From: JBNKWA01 sp050299555
Lineage (GTDB): Bacteria; Pseudomonadota; Alphaproteobacteria; Rhodobacterales; Rhodobacteraceae
DNA length: 64,000 bases
Assembly: GCA_050299555.1 (NCBI GenBank)
Contig: JBNKWA010000012.1
Location: 62,001 to 126,000, forward strand
Reading direction: 5' to 3'
The notes under the pieces were generated by a model. It was not told the origin of the DNA. It searched no databases and was given only the letters and a program-made list of their open reading frames with translations. How positions within the stretch are numbered: the stretch's first letter is position 1; the number at the start of each line of letters is the position of its first letter. Shown here piece by piece: positions 35,559 through 45,001 of the stretch. The position numbers and the translations under genes are program-made.

Positions 35559-36518
35559 TCAGGTGGGCTTGCGGATCGAGCGCTCCACATGCCGCCGCAC
35601 CGCCTCGCTCGGGTTCTGGGTCAGCTTCAGCACCTTTGACCCGTCGCGCGCGCCGAGGCGACCCTCGGCCACCGTGTACATGTGCTCCTGCCCCATGCTC
35701 TGCACCAGTTCCACGGACTCAAGCGATACCCTCGGCAGGGTCAGAACCTGGCCGACATGCAGATCCTTGACCTCGGCGACGCTCAATTTCTTGCGTCCCA
35801 GAATGGCATGCATGGATACCGGCGCCATCTCCACCGATGCCTGCATCTGCTTTCGCCACAGATCGGTGGGCGTATAGACGATGGTGTGCTCGGCCTCCTG
35901 CGTCGACGCCTTGAAGATGTCCAGCACCGACAAGGGCAGGATGAAGTCGAAATCGCCGCTGCGCGCCGCCTCGCCGATGTCCAGGCTGACCTTCAGCAGC
36001 AGCACGTCGGCCGATTTGGGCGCGATCCTGACGGTGGTGATGTCCTGCTTGTATGCGGCGATCCTCAGGGTTTCCTTCAAGGGTACGCCGAGGCTTTCCA
36101 GGATTGCCCTGGAAAAGGCCGCGATGATCCCCTCGTAGATGTCGCCGCACAGCTGCACGTCGATGGCCGTGAAGCTGCGCGTGGTGATCATCGGCGAGGC
36201 GGTCGGGTCGCCGCCCATCCGCATGTCGATGATGTGATAGACAAGGTCCGAGTCGAGGTTGATCAGGGCAAAGTTCTCGGCCGACGAGACCTCCACCAGG
36301 CCAAGCATGGCCGGCACGGGCACGTTTTCCAGCACCTCGGACAGCTTGGTGATCTCGCATTCCATGATCAGCGCGCCGACGATGGTCTTCAGCAGCGGCC
36401 GGAACTGGTCCTCGAGCAGGCGGCCGAAATTCTCGCCGATCAGGTCGATATCCGGCAACGGCGAGCGACCGACCCGTCGGGCCCACATCTTCTTGGCGAG
36501 AACCGATTGCGTTTCCAT
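35559..36518 (-). CDS. fliM: flagellar motor switch protein FliM
   Basis: The 319-aa C-ring protein has the FliM middle domain (DIDLIGENFGRLLEDQFRPL, LGLVEVSSAENFALINLDS, IIDMRMGGDP, FTAIDVQLCGDIYEGIIAAF) and a C-terminal SpoA domain (LHVGQVLTLPRVSLESVELV). The N-terminus (METQSVLAKKMWARRVGRSP) lacks the usual LSQxEIDALL motif that binds phosphorylated CheY. It is divergent from motB, with 236 bp between the starts. Confidence 0.88.
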   Translation of the reverse strand: METQSVLAKKMWARRVGRSPLPDIDLIGENFGRLLEDQFRPLLKTIVGALIMECEITKLSEVLENVPVPAMLGLVEVSSAENFALINLDSDLVYHIIDMRMGGDPTASPMITTRSFTAIDVQLCGDIYEGIIAAFSRAILESLGVPLKETLRIAAYKQDITTVRIAPKSADVLLLKVSLDIGEAARSGDFDFILPLSVLDIFKASTQEAEHTIVYTPTDLWRKQMQASVEMAPVSMHAILGRKKLSVAEVKDLHVGQVLTLPRVSLESVELVQSMGQEHMYTVAEGRLGARDGSKVLKLTQNPSEAVRRHVERSIRKPT

Positions 36519-36754
36519 GCCGCTTTCCTGCGCTGCGGGGATTGCCCGTGTAGGCCCGACCGAGTGCCGGCGGGCCGCGCGCGTCCCTCATTCGCCGGCA
36601 GCTTCGACGCCGGTGGTTGATATCGCATTAACCCTGTCGCCAGCGGATCGGGGGATGGCGGCGCCTTTGGCGGCTTTTCACGCCCACCGCTAAGGCTTTC
36701 CTAATGCCTGATGGCGATGACTCCGCTCGGGTGTGTTGCGTGGAGGTTGGCCCC

Positions 36755-37588
36755 ATGGCCAAGGAGTCGGGCGGGGTAACGATCATCAAGAAGAAGAAGG
36801 TGGCCGGCGGCGACGGTCACCACGGCGGTGCATGGAAGGTGGCCTATGCCGACTTCGTCACCGCGATGATGGCGTTCTTCCTGCTGATGTGGCTTCTCAA
36901 TGCGACGACCGAGGATCAGCGCAGGGGAATTGCCGACTATTTCAGGCCGACCATCCCCATTCATCGCACCGCTGGCGGTGGCGACGGGCCCATGAACGGC
37001 GAATCGGCCGTATCGCAGGAGACCCTGGAGATGATCGGCACCGGCGCGGTCACCAACCGGGATGCCAAGGACAAGCGCGATGGCCCCGAGGCGGATGGCC
37101 GCGCCATGCAGGAGGGCGAGGCGCTTGCCTCGGTGGAACGCGACCTGCTCGGGTCCACCGGCGAAAGCGAGCACGAAGATGCGCTGCTGCAACACGTCAC
37201 CACGCGGGTGACCGACGAGGGCCTGGTGATCGAGCTGTTCGACCTGCCGGATTCGCCGCTTTTCGTGGGTTCGTCCGAGGTGCTGACCGATACCGGCGAC
37301 GAGCTTCTCCGGCTGATCGCCGACGTGTCGCAACAGGTCACCAACAGGCTTGCCGTGCGGGTTCATCTCAACGCCCAGCCACTGACGACCAGCAGCTATG
37401 ACGGCTGGTCGCTGTCCACCGGGCGTGCGCTCCGCAGCCGCGAGGTTCTGGCCCGCGGCGGGCTGTTGCCGCAGCGTTTCGAACAGGTGACAGGCAAGGC
37501 CGACAAGGTGCCGGCGCAGCCGGACCCGTTCGATGTCCGCAACCGGCGGATCGAGATCGTGCTGCTGCGCAACCGGGCCGCGGGCTAG
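36755..37588 (+). CDS. motB: flagellar motor stator protein MotB
   Basis: The 277-aa protein has the diagnostic N-terminus: basic IIKKKKV then WKVAYADFVTAMMAFFLLMW, with the proton-binding Asp in YADFVTAMM. The OmpA-like C-terminal domain is recognisable from GWSLSTGRALRSREVLARGG and DPFDVRNRRIEIVLLR. The peptidoglycan-binding GHTD motif is replaced by something like VHLNAQ. The ATG at 36755 has GGAGG 8 nt upstream. It is the first gene of the motB-flgE-flgK-flgL-flgI run. motA is not in this window. Confidence 0.9.
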   Translation: MAKESGGVTIIKKKKVAGGDGHHGGAWKVAYADFVTAMMAFFLLMWLLNATTEDQRRGIADYFRPTIPIHRTAGGGDGPMNGESAVSQETLEMIGTGAVTNRDAKDKRDGPEADGRAMQEGEALASVERDLLGSTGESEHEDALLQHVTTRVTDEGLVIELFDLPDSPLFVGSSEVLTDTGDELLRLIADVSQQVTNRLAVRVHLNAQPLTTSSYDGWSLSTGRALRSREVLARGGLLPQRFEQVTGKADKVPAQPDPFDVRNRRIEIVLLRNRAAG

Positions 37589-37806
37589 CGTTTCGGCCCA
37601 AGGGTCATCCTGGTCCGCCTTCGACACCCCGAGCGAAGATCGCCGGTGCCGGGTCGAGCCAGCCGGTCCGGCTTCGCCCTTGGCGTGCTCGCTGCGCAAC
37701 CCACGAAGATAGATGGCATTTTAGCATTAGGGGAATGTTATCCGCGGGCTGCTCTAGTCGCCGAGAACAGGGCCGCCGACCGGTGCGACCCGAGAGGGAA
37801 CAGAGC

Positions 37807-39114
37807 ATGAGTCTTTCGTCTTCGCTGAATGCCGGCGTCTCCGGCCTGAACGTCAACTCCAGCAAGCTGGCGACGATCTCAGACAATATCGCCAACTCGG
37901 CCACCTACGGATACAAGCGCGCCGATGCCGATTTCTCCTCGCTGGTGATCGCGCAGCGCAAGGGGTCCTATTCGGCCGGCGGCGTGCGGGTTTCGGCCTT
38001 CCGGCAGGTCGATGCGCAGGGCACGCTGGTTGCGACGACCAACTCTACCGACCTTGCCATCAGCGGCCGCGGCATGCTGCCGGTGACCCAGGCCGCGGCA
38101 CTCGACGATGGTGCCGGTTCCTGGCCTCTGCTGCTCACCAGTACCGGCTCGTTCCGCGCCGACGCCGACGGATACCTGAGGACCGAAAGCGATCTGGTGC
38201 TGCTTGGCTGGCCAGCGGACCCTGACGGCACGATTCCGGTGCAGCCACGCGACAGCGCCGCCGGCCTGCAGCCGGTGGTGGTCAACCGCAACCAGTTTGC
38301 CGCCAGCCCGACGACCGAAATGACGCTCGGCGCCAACCTGCCGGCGGAAGAGACGCAGGCTGGCTCCAGCGGCACGACGCTGGAGTTGCCGGTGGAGTAT
38401 TTCGACACCGTCGGGGCTTCGCAGACGCTGCTTGCCGAATTCACGCCCGTGGTGCCCGCCACCGGCCAGTCGAATTCCTGGACGCTCACGCTGACCGATC
38501 TGTCGACCGGTGGCGCGGGTACGCTGATCGGTGACTTCACCGTCGATTTCGACACCAGCGCGGCCAATGGCGGGTCGATCCTGAGCGTCACCTCGAACGG
38601 CACCGGAACCTACGATTCGGTCACCGGCGAGGTGACCGTGGCACTGCCCGGCGGGCCGCTGACCGTCGGCATCGGTGTGCCTGGCTCTTCCAGCTTCCTG
38701 ACCCAGCTTTCGGCCGAGTTCGCGCCCGTCGCGATCACCAAGAACGGCGCCAGGGTGGGCACGCTCTCGGGCGTCGAGGTGGACGTGAACGGCTACGTCA
38801 TCGCCAGCTACGACACCGGCTTCACCCGGGTGATCTACCAGGTGCCGATCGCCGATGTCCCGAACCTCAATGGCCTCAGCGCCCGGGACAACCAGGCCTT
38901 TGCGATCTCGGCCGACAGCGGTCCGCTGTATCTCTGGAACGCAGGCGATGGCCCCACCGGCGAGGTGGCGGGCTACGCCCGCGAGGAGTCGACCACCGAC
39001 ATCGCGGCCGAGCTGACCCAACTGATCCAGACCCAGCGCGCCTATTCGTCGAACGCAAAGATCATTCAGACGGTCGACGAGATGCTGCAGGAAACCACCA
39101 ATATCAAGCGCTGA
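37807..39114 (+). CDS. flgE: flagellar hook protein FlgE
   Basis: The 435-aa protein has the axial-protein N-terminal motif SSLNAGVSGLNVNSSKLATI-SDNIANSATYGYKR and the C-terminal coiled region QTQRAYSSNAKIIQTVDEML. A long central beta-rich part with repeated Thr, Ser and Gly fits hook domain D1/D2. The start MSLSSSLNAG follows GAGGGAACAG. A 218-bp gap separates it from motB, so it may have its own promoter. Confidence 0.92.
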   Translation: MSLSSSLNAGVSGLNVNSSKLATISDNIANSATYGYKRADADFSSLVIAQRKGSYSAGGVRVSAFRQVDAQGTLVATTNSTDLAISGRGMLPVTQAAALDDGAGSWPLLLTSTGSFRADADGYLRTESDLVLLGWPADPDGTIPVQPRDSAAGLQPVVVNRNQFAASPTTEMTLGANLPAEETQAGSSGTTLELPVEYFDTVGASQTLLAEFTPVVPATGQSNSWTLTLTDLSTGGAGTLIGDFTVDFDTSAANGGSILSVTSNGTGTYDSVTGEVTVALPGGPLTVGIGVPGSSSFLTQLSAEFAPVAITKNGARVGTLSGVEVDVNGYVIASYDTGFTRVIYQVPIADVPNLNGLSARDNQAFAISADSGPLYLWNAGDGPTGEVAGYAREESTTDIAAELTQLIQTQRAYSSNAKIIQTVDEMLQETTNIKR

Positions 39115-39138
39115 CCGGGGGTCAGCGGGAGTTAGCAC

Positions 39139-40605
39139 ATGAGTATCGCGAGCGCCTTGTCGAATGCCTTGTCGGGGCTGAATGCCGCGACCCGCAGCAC
39201 GGAGCTGATCTCCAACAACGTCGCCAATGCACTGACCCCCGGATACGCCCGGCGGACGCTGGAGCTGGCCTCCGCCTCCGTGGCCGGGGTTGGCGCCGGC
39301 GTTCAGATCGCCGGCGTGCGCATGGCCGAAGATCCCGTGCTGACCGCCGAGCGGCGGCGGATCGACGCATCGGTCGGTGATGCCGAAACCCGGTTCGCGG
39401 CGCTGGACCGCATTGCCCAGGCGATCGGCGAGCCGGGCGAGGATCAGGCTCTGGCCAGCCGGGCCGCCGCCTTCGAGAACGCGCTCCTGGCCGCCGCCAA
39501 CGATCCGTCCTCCACCAGCCGCCAGCTCAACGTGGTCGATGCCGGAAGAGAGCTGGCCGGGTCGCTCAACGACATTGCGATGGAATACCGCACCATTCGC
39601 ACCGATTCGGAGACCGACATCGCGCGGCAGGTGGATACCGTCAACACGACGCTGGAACGCATCGCCGAGCTCAACCGCGAAATCCAGGTGCGCGGCACCG
39701 GAACCGGCGATGCTTCGGGGCTGATCGACGAACGCCGCCGGCTGGTCGACCAGATCTCCTCGATCATTCCGCTTCGAACGGCCATGCGCGACGGCAATCA
39801 GATCGCCCTGTTCTCGCGCAACGGCGCCGTGCTTCTCGATGGTGGCCGTCCCGCCGAACTGGGATTCACCAAGGCCACCATCGTCACCCAGGAGATGACC
39901 GTCGGAGGCATGCTGTCGGGCCTTACCCTGAACGACCGCAGCATCGATATCGGTACCGGAAGCGGGCAGGGGCTCCTCGACGGCGGCTCGCTGTCGGCGC
40001 TTTTCTATCGCCGTGATGTGTCGGTGCCGGCGGCCTACGACCAGTTGGATGCCTTTGCGGCCGATCTGGTGTCCCGGTTCCAGGACCCGGCGGTCGATCC
40101 GACCCTGACCGCCGGTGACGCAGGTTTCTTCACCGACGGCGGCTCTGCCTACCTGGCGGCCAACCAGTCGGGCCTGGCATCGCGACTCGCGGTCAACGCG
40201 GCGGTCGATCCGCGGGCCGGTGGCGCCGAGTGGCGCGTGCGTGATGGCATCAACGCGGCCACCCCGGGTGAAAGCGATTCATCGGCGATCCTGACCGCTC
40301 TTCTGGACGTGGCCCGCGATCCGCGCTCTGCGCCGGCCGCCTTCGGCATCACGGCCACCGGCAGTATCGCCGAACTGGCCGAGGTCCTGACCTCGCACGT
40401 CGCCACCGAAGCGCGGTCCGCCGAAACGCGGGCGGCCACGGTTCGCGGCTACCAGGACAGCCTGGAGGCCAGCGAGAGTGCCGTGATTGGCGTCGACACC
40501 GACCGCGAGATGCAGCAGCTGATCCTGGCCGAACAGGCCTATGCTGCCAATGCGCGTGTCATTACCGTGGTGGACAGCATGGTCCGCCGATTGCTGGAGA
40601 TCTAG
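39139..40605 (+). CDS. flgK: flagellar hook-associated protein 1 FlgK
   Basis: The 488-aa junction protein has an N-terminal rod/hook motif (ALSNALSGLNAATRSTELIS, NNVANALTPGYARR) and a C-terminal motif with LILAEQAYAANARVITVVDS. The helical section between residues 60 and 200 (LTAERRRIDASVGDAETRFA, RRLVDQISSIIPLR) is as in FlgK. It begins 24 bp after flgE. Confidence 0.93.
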   Translation: MSIASALSNALSGLNAATRSTELISNNVANALTPGYARRTLELASASVAGVGAGVQIAGVRMAEDPVLTAERRRIDASVGDAETRFAALDRIAQAIGEPGEDQALASRAAAFENALLAAANDPSSTSRQLNVVDAGRELAGSLNDIAMEYRTIRTDSETDIARQVDTVNTTLERIAELNREIQVRGTGTGDASGLIDERRRLVDQISSIIPLRTAMRDGNQIALFSRNGAVLLDGGRPAELGFTKATIVTQEMTVGGMLSGLTLNDRSIDIGTGSGQGLLDGGSLSALFYRRDVSVPAAYDQLDAFAADLVSRFQDPAVDPTLTAGDAGFFTDGGSAYLAANQSGLASRLAVNAAVDPRAGGAEWRVRDGINAATPGESDSSAILTALLDVARDPRSAPAAFGITATGSIAELAEVLTSHVATEARSAETRAATVRGYQDSLEASESAVIGVDTDREMQQLILAEQAYAANARVITVVDSMVRRLLEI

Positions 40606-40608
40606 GTC

Positions 40609-41619
40609 ATGTCCGTAGTGCAATCAGTGTCCGACCTGACGCGAAGCCTGACATTGCAACGCCAGGGCCGGGACATGCGCGCGGCGCTCGATGCCGCCGG
40701 CAAGGCCCTGACCACCGGCCTGCACCCGGACCTTCGCGCCGCGACCGACGGCAACCTGGGCCCGATCTTGGCGATAGACCGGGACCTGGAGCGGATCGAC
40801 GTGCAGCAATCCGGGCTCGCCCTGGCGCGCACCCGGGCCGCGGCATCGCAGGAAAAGCTCGGGTTGCTTGCCGGTATCGCCGACGAGACCGGCCTCAACA
40901 TGCTCGCCGCCATCGGGCGCGGCGACCCGATCTCGGTGGAACGCTACGCGGCCGAGGCCTGGGCGGATCTCGACATGATCCGCGCTGCGGTGAACGCGGA
41001 TTTCGGCGGCCGGCAGCTGTTCTCCGGTGCAGCGATGGATACGCCACCGCTGGCGGACACCGCCGTGGTCGTCGGTGATGTGCGCGCACTCATCGAGTCA
41101 GCGCCCGACAGCGCGACGGCCATCGCCGCCATCGATGCATATTTCTTCGACGCAGGCGGCGGCTTCGAAAGCAACGTCTATCTCGGGTCGACCACCGACG
41201 CGCCAGCGGTGGAACTGGCCGCCGGCGCCAGGCTGGATTTCCTGCCGCGCGCCGATGCGACACCAGTTCGCTACCTGATGCGCGGGCTGGCCATCGCAGC
41301 CGCCATTTCGGACGGTGCCAGTACCGCAAGCGACGAGATGCGCAACGACCTCTTGGCAGAGGCTGGCGGCGGCATTTCCGGATCCAAATCGAACCTGGTG
41401 GGAATGGCGGCGGGATTGGGGATCGCGCAGCAGCAGATCGAGGACGCGCAGTCCTTCGCCAGCGGCGAACGTGACCGGCTGCAACTGGCACGTGGCGATC
41501 TTGCAGGCGTGGACAGCTATACCGCCGCCACGGACTTTGCCGCCCTCGAGCAGCAGTTGCAGGCGCTCTACACCGTGACCGTGCGAATGTCGTCACTGAA
41601 CCTGACGAACTACCTGTGA
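40609..41619 (+). CDS. flgL: flagellar hook-associated protein 3 FlgL
   Basis: The 336-aa flagellin-like protein starts MSVVQSVSDLTRSLTLQRQG, with DLERIDVQQSGLALARTR in the N-terminal helix and LEQQLQALYTVTVRMSSLNLTNYL-type ending split between D0 and D1. It begins 3 bp after flgK and overlaps the flgI start by one base (TGATG at 41617-41621). It links FlgK to the filament. Confidence 0.9.
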   Translation: MSVVQSVSDLTRSLTLQRQGRDMRAALDAAGKALTTGLHPDLRAATDGNLGPILAIDRDLERIDVQQSGLALARTRAAASQEKLGLLAGIADETGLNMLAAIGRGDPISVERYAAEAWADLDMIRAAVNADFGGRQLFSGAAMDTPPLADTAVVVGDVRALIESAPDSATAIAAIDAYFFDAGGGFESNVYLGSTTDAPAVELAAGARLDFLPRADATPVRYLMRGLAIAAAISDGASTASDEMRNDLLAEAGGGISGSKSNLVGMAAGLGIAQQQIEDAQSFASGERDRLQLARGDLAGVDSYTAATDFAALEQQLQALYTVTVRMSSLNLTNYL

Positions 41620-42752
41620 TGGCGGTTTCCGGACGCGTTGCCGGCCTGCTGCAATGCGCCGCCATTTTCTTGCTGGCGCTGGCCCTGGGCTGCCCGGCAT
41701 CCGCCGGCCCGGCCAGGATCAAGGACCTGGTCGAGTTTGACGGTGTACGCGGCAACGATCTGGTGGGGTATGGCCTGGTCGTCGGTCTGAACGGTACCGG
41801 CGACAGCCTGCGCAATGCACCATTCACCGAAGAAGCCATGGTGAACCTGCTCGAACGCTTGGGTATCAACGTGTCGGGCGAGCAGTTCCGTGCCCGTAAC
41901 GTTGCTGCCGTTCTTGTCACCGGCGCGCTGCCGCCGTTCGCCCGGGCCGGCGGCAGGATGGACGTGACGGTGTCGACCATCGGCGATGCCAAGAGCCTGC
42001 TTGGCGGCACGCTCGTAATGACCCCCCTCAATGCTGCCGACGGGCAGATCTATGCGGTGGCACAAGGCTCGGTGATTGCCGGTGGCGCGGTTGCCCAGGG
42101 TGAGGCCGCGACGGTCACCCAAGGGGTGCCGACGGCAGGCGTGATTCCGAACGGGGCCCGGGTCGAGCGGGAGATCGACTTCCGCTTCGCCGACCTGACC
42201 GACATGCGTCTGGCGCTGCGTGACCCCGACTTCACCACTGCCGCCCGGATTGAGCAGGCGATCAATGCGCGCGTCGGAGCCCAGATCGCGACCATGCTCG
42301 ATTCCGGAACGGTGCAGCTGGATCTCAATCGCCGGGGATTGCCGTCGCTGCCTCGGCTCATCAGCCTTCTGGAGAATATCGAGGTCAACTCCGAGCAGAA
42401 GGCGCGCGTCGTGGTGGACCAGCGTTCGGGCACGATCGTGCTCGGCTCCGACGTCAGGATTTCCCGCGTTGCCGTGAGCCAGGGGAACCTCACGCTCAGG
42501 GTTCAGGAAACGCCGCTTGTGGTCCAGCCAAATCCGTTTTCGCCCGATGGCGAGGCGATCGTCGTCCCGAGAACCGGCGTGCAGCTGAACCAGGACCCGG
42601 GCACGCAACTGGCGCTGGTCGAGGATTCGGTCTCGTTGCCCGAGGTGATCGAGGGACTGAACGCGCTGGGCGTTTCGCCCCGCGACATGATCGAGATTCT
42701 CAAGGCGATCAAGGCGGCCGGCGCGCTGCACGCGGAGTTTGTCGTCCAGTAG
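41619..42752 (+). CDS. flgI: flagellar P-ring protein FlgI
   Basis: The 377-aa periplasmic ring protein has a signal peptide (AIFLLALALGCPASA) and the highly conserved mature start RIKDLVEFDGVRGNDLVGYG and GLNGTGDS. Further motifs are ARNVAAVLVTGALPPFARAG and the C-terminal LNALGVSPRDMIEILKAIKA followed by GALHAEF. The ATG at 41619 is favoured; a GTG lies one codon upstream. It is the last gene of the visible flagellar run. Confidence 0.95.
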   Translation: MAVSGRVAGLLQCAAIFLLALALGCPASAGPARIKDLVEFDGVRGNDLVGYGLVVGLNGTGDSLRNAPFTEEAMVNLLERLGINVSGEQFRARNVAAVLVTGALPPFARAGGRMDVTVSTIGDAKSLLGGTLVMTPLNAADGQIYAVAQGSVIAGGAVAQGEAATVTQGVPTAGVIPNGARVEREIDFRFADLTDMRLALRDPDFTTAARIEQAINARVGAQIATMLDSGTVQLDLNRRGLPSLPRLISLLENIEVNSEQKARVVVDQRSGTIVLGSDVRISRVAVSQGNLTLRVQETPLVVQPNPFSPDGEAIVVPRTGVQLNQDPGTQLALVEDSVSLPEVIEGLNALGVSPRDMIEILKAIKAAGALHAEFVVQ

Positions 42753-43023
42753 CGCGGCCACCGGCCGGGGCCCCGAACCCTGGTAGTGCCCCAGCGCTGC
42801 CGACGAATGTCAGGGTCCCGGGCGAGCCGAAAGGCATTCGGTCCGGTCCCGACCGATGGACGCCCGGCAACCATCCCGGGCGTTGCGTGCGTGCTCGGGA
42901 CGCCGCCCGATCAGGAGCGGGAACCACCTGGCGCGTCCCGTTCAGATTCCCCCGACCCACCTCTTGCAATCGCCGGCGCGCTCGGTCAGGCAGAGATCGC
43001 CTGCCCGGAGACAGTGAGCCACG

Positions 43024-44301
43024 ATGATCGCGCCGCACGGAGACGGCCATTCAGGAGCGAATGCCGATCCGGCCCTACCGGCATCGTCGGCGCAAGCGCT
43101 CGCGGCGGGTTGGCCGGGAACCCCCGCGGCGGCCACCGGCCGCGCCTCCGGCCCGGCCGTTCTGCCGCTGCAGATGGTCTTCTTCTTCAACGCGTTGGCT
43201 CTGGCCGTATGGTTCCCGCGCATCCCCGACGTCAAGGCGGCGCTCGACCTCGATCTTTTCGTGCTGTCGATCTGCTTTTTCATGATGCCCTTCGGCACCC
43301 TCCTCGGCTTCACCGCCGCCGCTGCGCTGTCGGAGCGCTTCGGCACCAGGAGCGTCTGCCGCTGGGCCGGCTCTGCCTTTCCGCTCCTGTTCATCATGCC
43401 GGCCCTGGCCACCAGTGCCGTTCAGCTCGGCGCTGTCCTGTTCGTGGCCGGCATCGGCATCGCCCAGATCGAGGTGGCGATGAACACCGCGGCCAGCCAG
43501 TTCGAGACCGACACCGGACGCCGGGTCATGTCGCGCTGCCACGGTTTCTGGAGCATCGGATCGGTGGCGGGTGCCGCCATCGGCAGCACATTGGCCGCGG
43601 CACGCCTGCCGGTGGCCGCGCAGCAGGTAACGCTGGAGGTCGCCGTCGCCGTGGCCACGTTCTGGTGGGCCGGCCGGATGGCGCCCCTGCAATCCCGAAC
43701 TCCGGCATCGCTGGCACGCTTCGTGCTGCCGGGCCGCGCGGTTCTTGGGCTCTGCCTGGTGCCGTTGGGCGCCCTGCTTCTGGAAGGGGCGATGTTCGAG
43801 TGGTCGGCCATCTTCATGCGTGAGGACCTGGGCCTGTCGCCCGGCGCGGCCGGCTTCGGCTTCACCACCTTCGCCCTGGCGATGGCCGCGTCGCGCCTGT
43901 CGGGCGACCTGATCGCCGACCGCCTCGGCCCGCGCACCGTCCTGATCGGTTCATGCGTCCTGGCGGCCACGGGGATCCTCGGCTTCAGCCTCGCCGGCGG
44001 GCTGACCGCGGCGCTGCCCTTTGCGGCGCTCCTCGGGCTCGGCATCGGCAACGTCTATCCGCTGACCATATCGGTGGTCGGCAAGCTGCCGCACGGCCGG
44101 CCGGAACGGAACATCGCCGCCCTGACCCTGATCGCCTTCTGCGCCTTCCTGGTCGGCCCGCCGCTGATCGGCACGCTGGGCAGCGCCATCGGCCTGCCCC
44201 TGGCACTCACCGTGCTGACCCCGTTCGGCATCTATCCACTGTGGCTGATCCTGTCCGGCCGCGCCACTTTCCCGACGCGAGACACCGATGCAGGCGCCTG
44301 A
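43024..44301 (+). CDS. MFS transporter
   Basis: The 425-aa protein has about twelve spans after a 45-residue cytoplasmic N-terminus, for example VLPLQMVFFFNALALAVWFP and LGLCLVPLGALLLEGAMFEW. The loop 2-3 signature is weak (LSERFGTRSVCR) and is repeated as IADRLGPRTVLIG. The arrangement resembles the YbjJ/FucP-related group (WSAIFMREDLG, RCHGFWSIGS). The substrate is unknown. Its 3' end overlaps the HAD gene by 14 bp, so the two are co-translated. The 271 bp upstream, after flgI, hold no recognised feature. Confidence 0.85.
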   Translation: MIAPHGDGHSGANADPALPASSAQALAAGWPGTPAAATGRASGPAVLPLQMVFFFNALALAVWFPRIPDVKAALDLDLFVLSICFFMMPFGTLLGFTAAAALSERFGTRSVCRWAGSAFPLLFIMPALATSAVQLGAVLFVAGIGIAQIEVAMNTAASQFETDTGRRVMSRCHGFWSIGSVAGAAIGSTLAAARLPVAAQQVTLEVAVAVATFWWAGRMAPLQSRTPASLARFVLPGRAVLGLCLVPLGALLLEGAMFEWSAIFMREDLGLSPGAAGFGFTTFALAMAASRLSGDLIADRLGPRTVLIGSCVLAATGILGFSLAGGLTAALPFAALLGLGIGNVYPLTISVVGKLPHGRPERNIAALTLIAFCAFLVGPPLIGTLGSAIGLPLALTVLTPFGIYPLWLILSGRATFPTRDTDAGA

Positions 44302-44899
44302 AGCGGTCATATTCGACATTGGCAACGTCCTGATCCGCTGGGACCCCGACCAGCTCTATCGCCAATTGGTCCCCGACCCCGCTGCCCGACGGGCCCTGTT
44401 CGAGACCGTCGATCTTGAGGGCATGAACGATGCCGTCGATCGCGGTCAGCCTTTCCGCGAGACGATCTACGCCACCGCCGAGCGCTATCCAGAGCATCGC
44501 GACCTGATCCGCGCCTGGCATGACCGCTGGATCGAGATGGCCAGCCCGGCGATCCCGGAAAGCTGGGCGCTGCTGCGCCGGTTGCGCGGCGAGGGCATCC
44601 CGGTCTTCGCCCTGTCCAACTTCGGCCGCGAGAGCTTTGCCTATGCCGAAACCGTCTATCCGGAACTGGCCGAGTTCGACCGGCGGTTCATTTCCGGCCA
44701 TCTCGGCTGCATCAAGCCCGACCCGCGAATCTACCAGATCGTGGAAGAGGAGTCGGGCCTTGCCGGGCCGGCGCTGTTCTTCACCGACGACCGGGCCGAC
44801 AATATCGATGCCGCACGGACCCGGCAGTGGCAGGCGCACCACTTCAGCGAACCGCAGGGCTTGCGGGCCGCGCTGCAGGCCGCCGGCCTGCCGGTCTGA
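44288..44899 (+). CDS. HAD-superfamily hydrolase (HAD-IA, YihX/haloacid-dehalogenase-like)
   Basis: The 203-aa enzyme has motif I VIFDIGNVLIRWD (residues 6-18, nucleophile DIG variant), motif II FALSNFG, Lys in GHLGCIKPDPRIYQ and motif IV FFTDDRADNIDAA. The DIGNVLIRWDP version is characteristic of the YihX-like sugar-phosphate phosphatase group, where the usual second Asp is replaced. Activity on a small phosphorylated metabolite is expected. It overlaps the MFS gene, which hints at a transported sugar or related compound. Confidence 0.85.
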   Translation: MQAPEAVIFDIGNVLIRWDPDQLYRQLVPDPAARRALFETVDLEGMNDAVDRGQPFRETIYATAERYPEHRDLIRAWHDRWIEMASPAIPESWALLRRLRGEGIPVFALSNFGRESFAYAETVYPELAEFDRRFISGHLGCIKPDPRIYQIVEEESGLAGPALFFTDDRADNIDAARTRQWQAHHFSEPQGLRAALQAAGLPV

Positions 44900-45001
44900 G
44901 CCGCGCCCGCGGTCTTGCGCGACGCCGCCGGCCGCGATATCAGCCGGCCCGCAACACGAAGTCTCCGCAACCTTCGCAAAAAAACGGAAAGCCGTCAGAT
45001 C

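Noticed and set aside
37700..37806. Sigma-54 promoter in front of flgE
   Set aside because: TGGCATTTTAGC has GG and GC only 7 bp apart instead of 10, so it does not fit the -24/-12 spacing.
44900..45001. preQ1 riboswitch ahead of the YhhQ-type transporter
   Set aside because: An A-run (AAAAAAAC) is present but the preQ1-I loop and stem pattern cannot be built around it.
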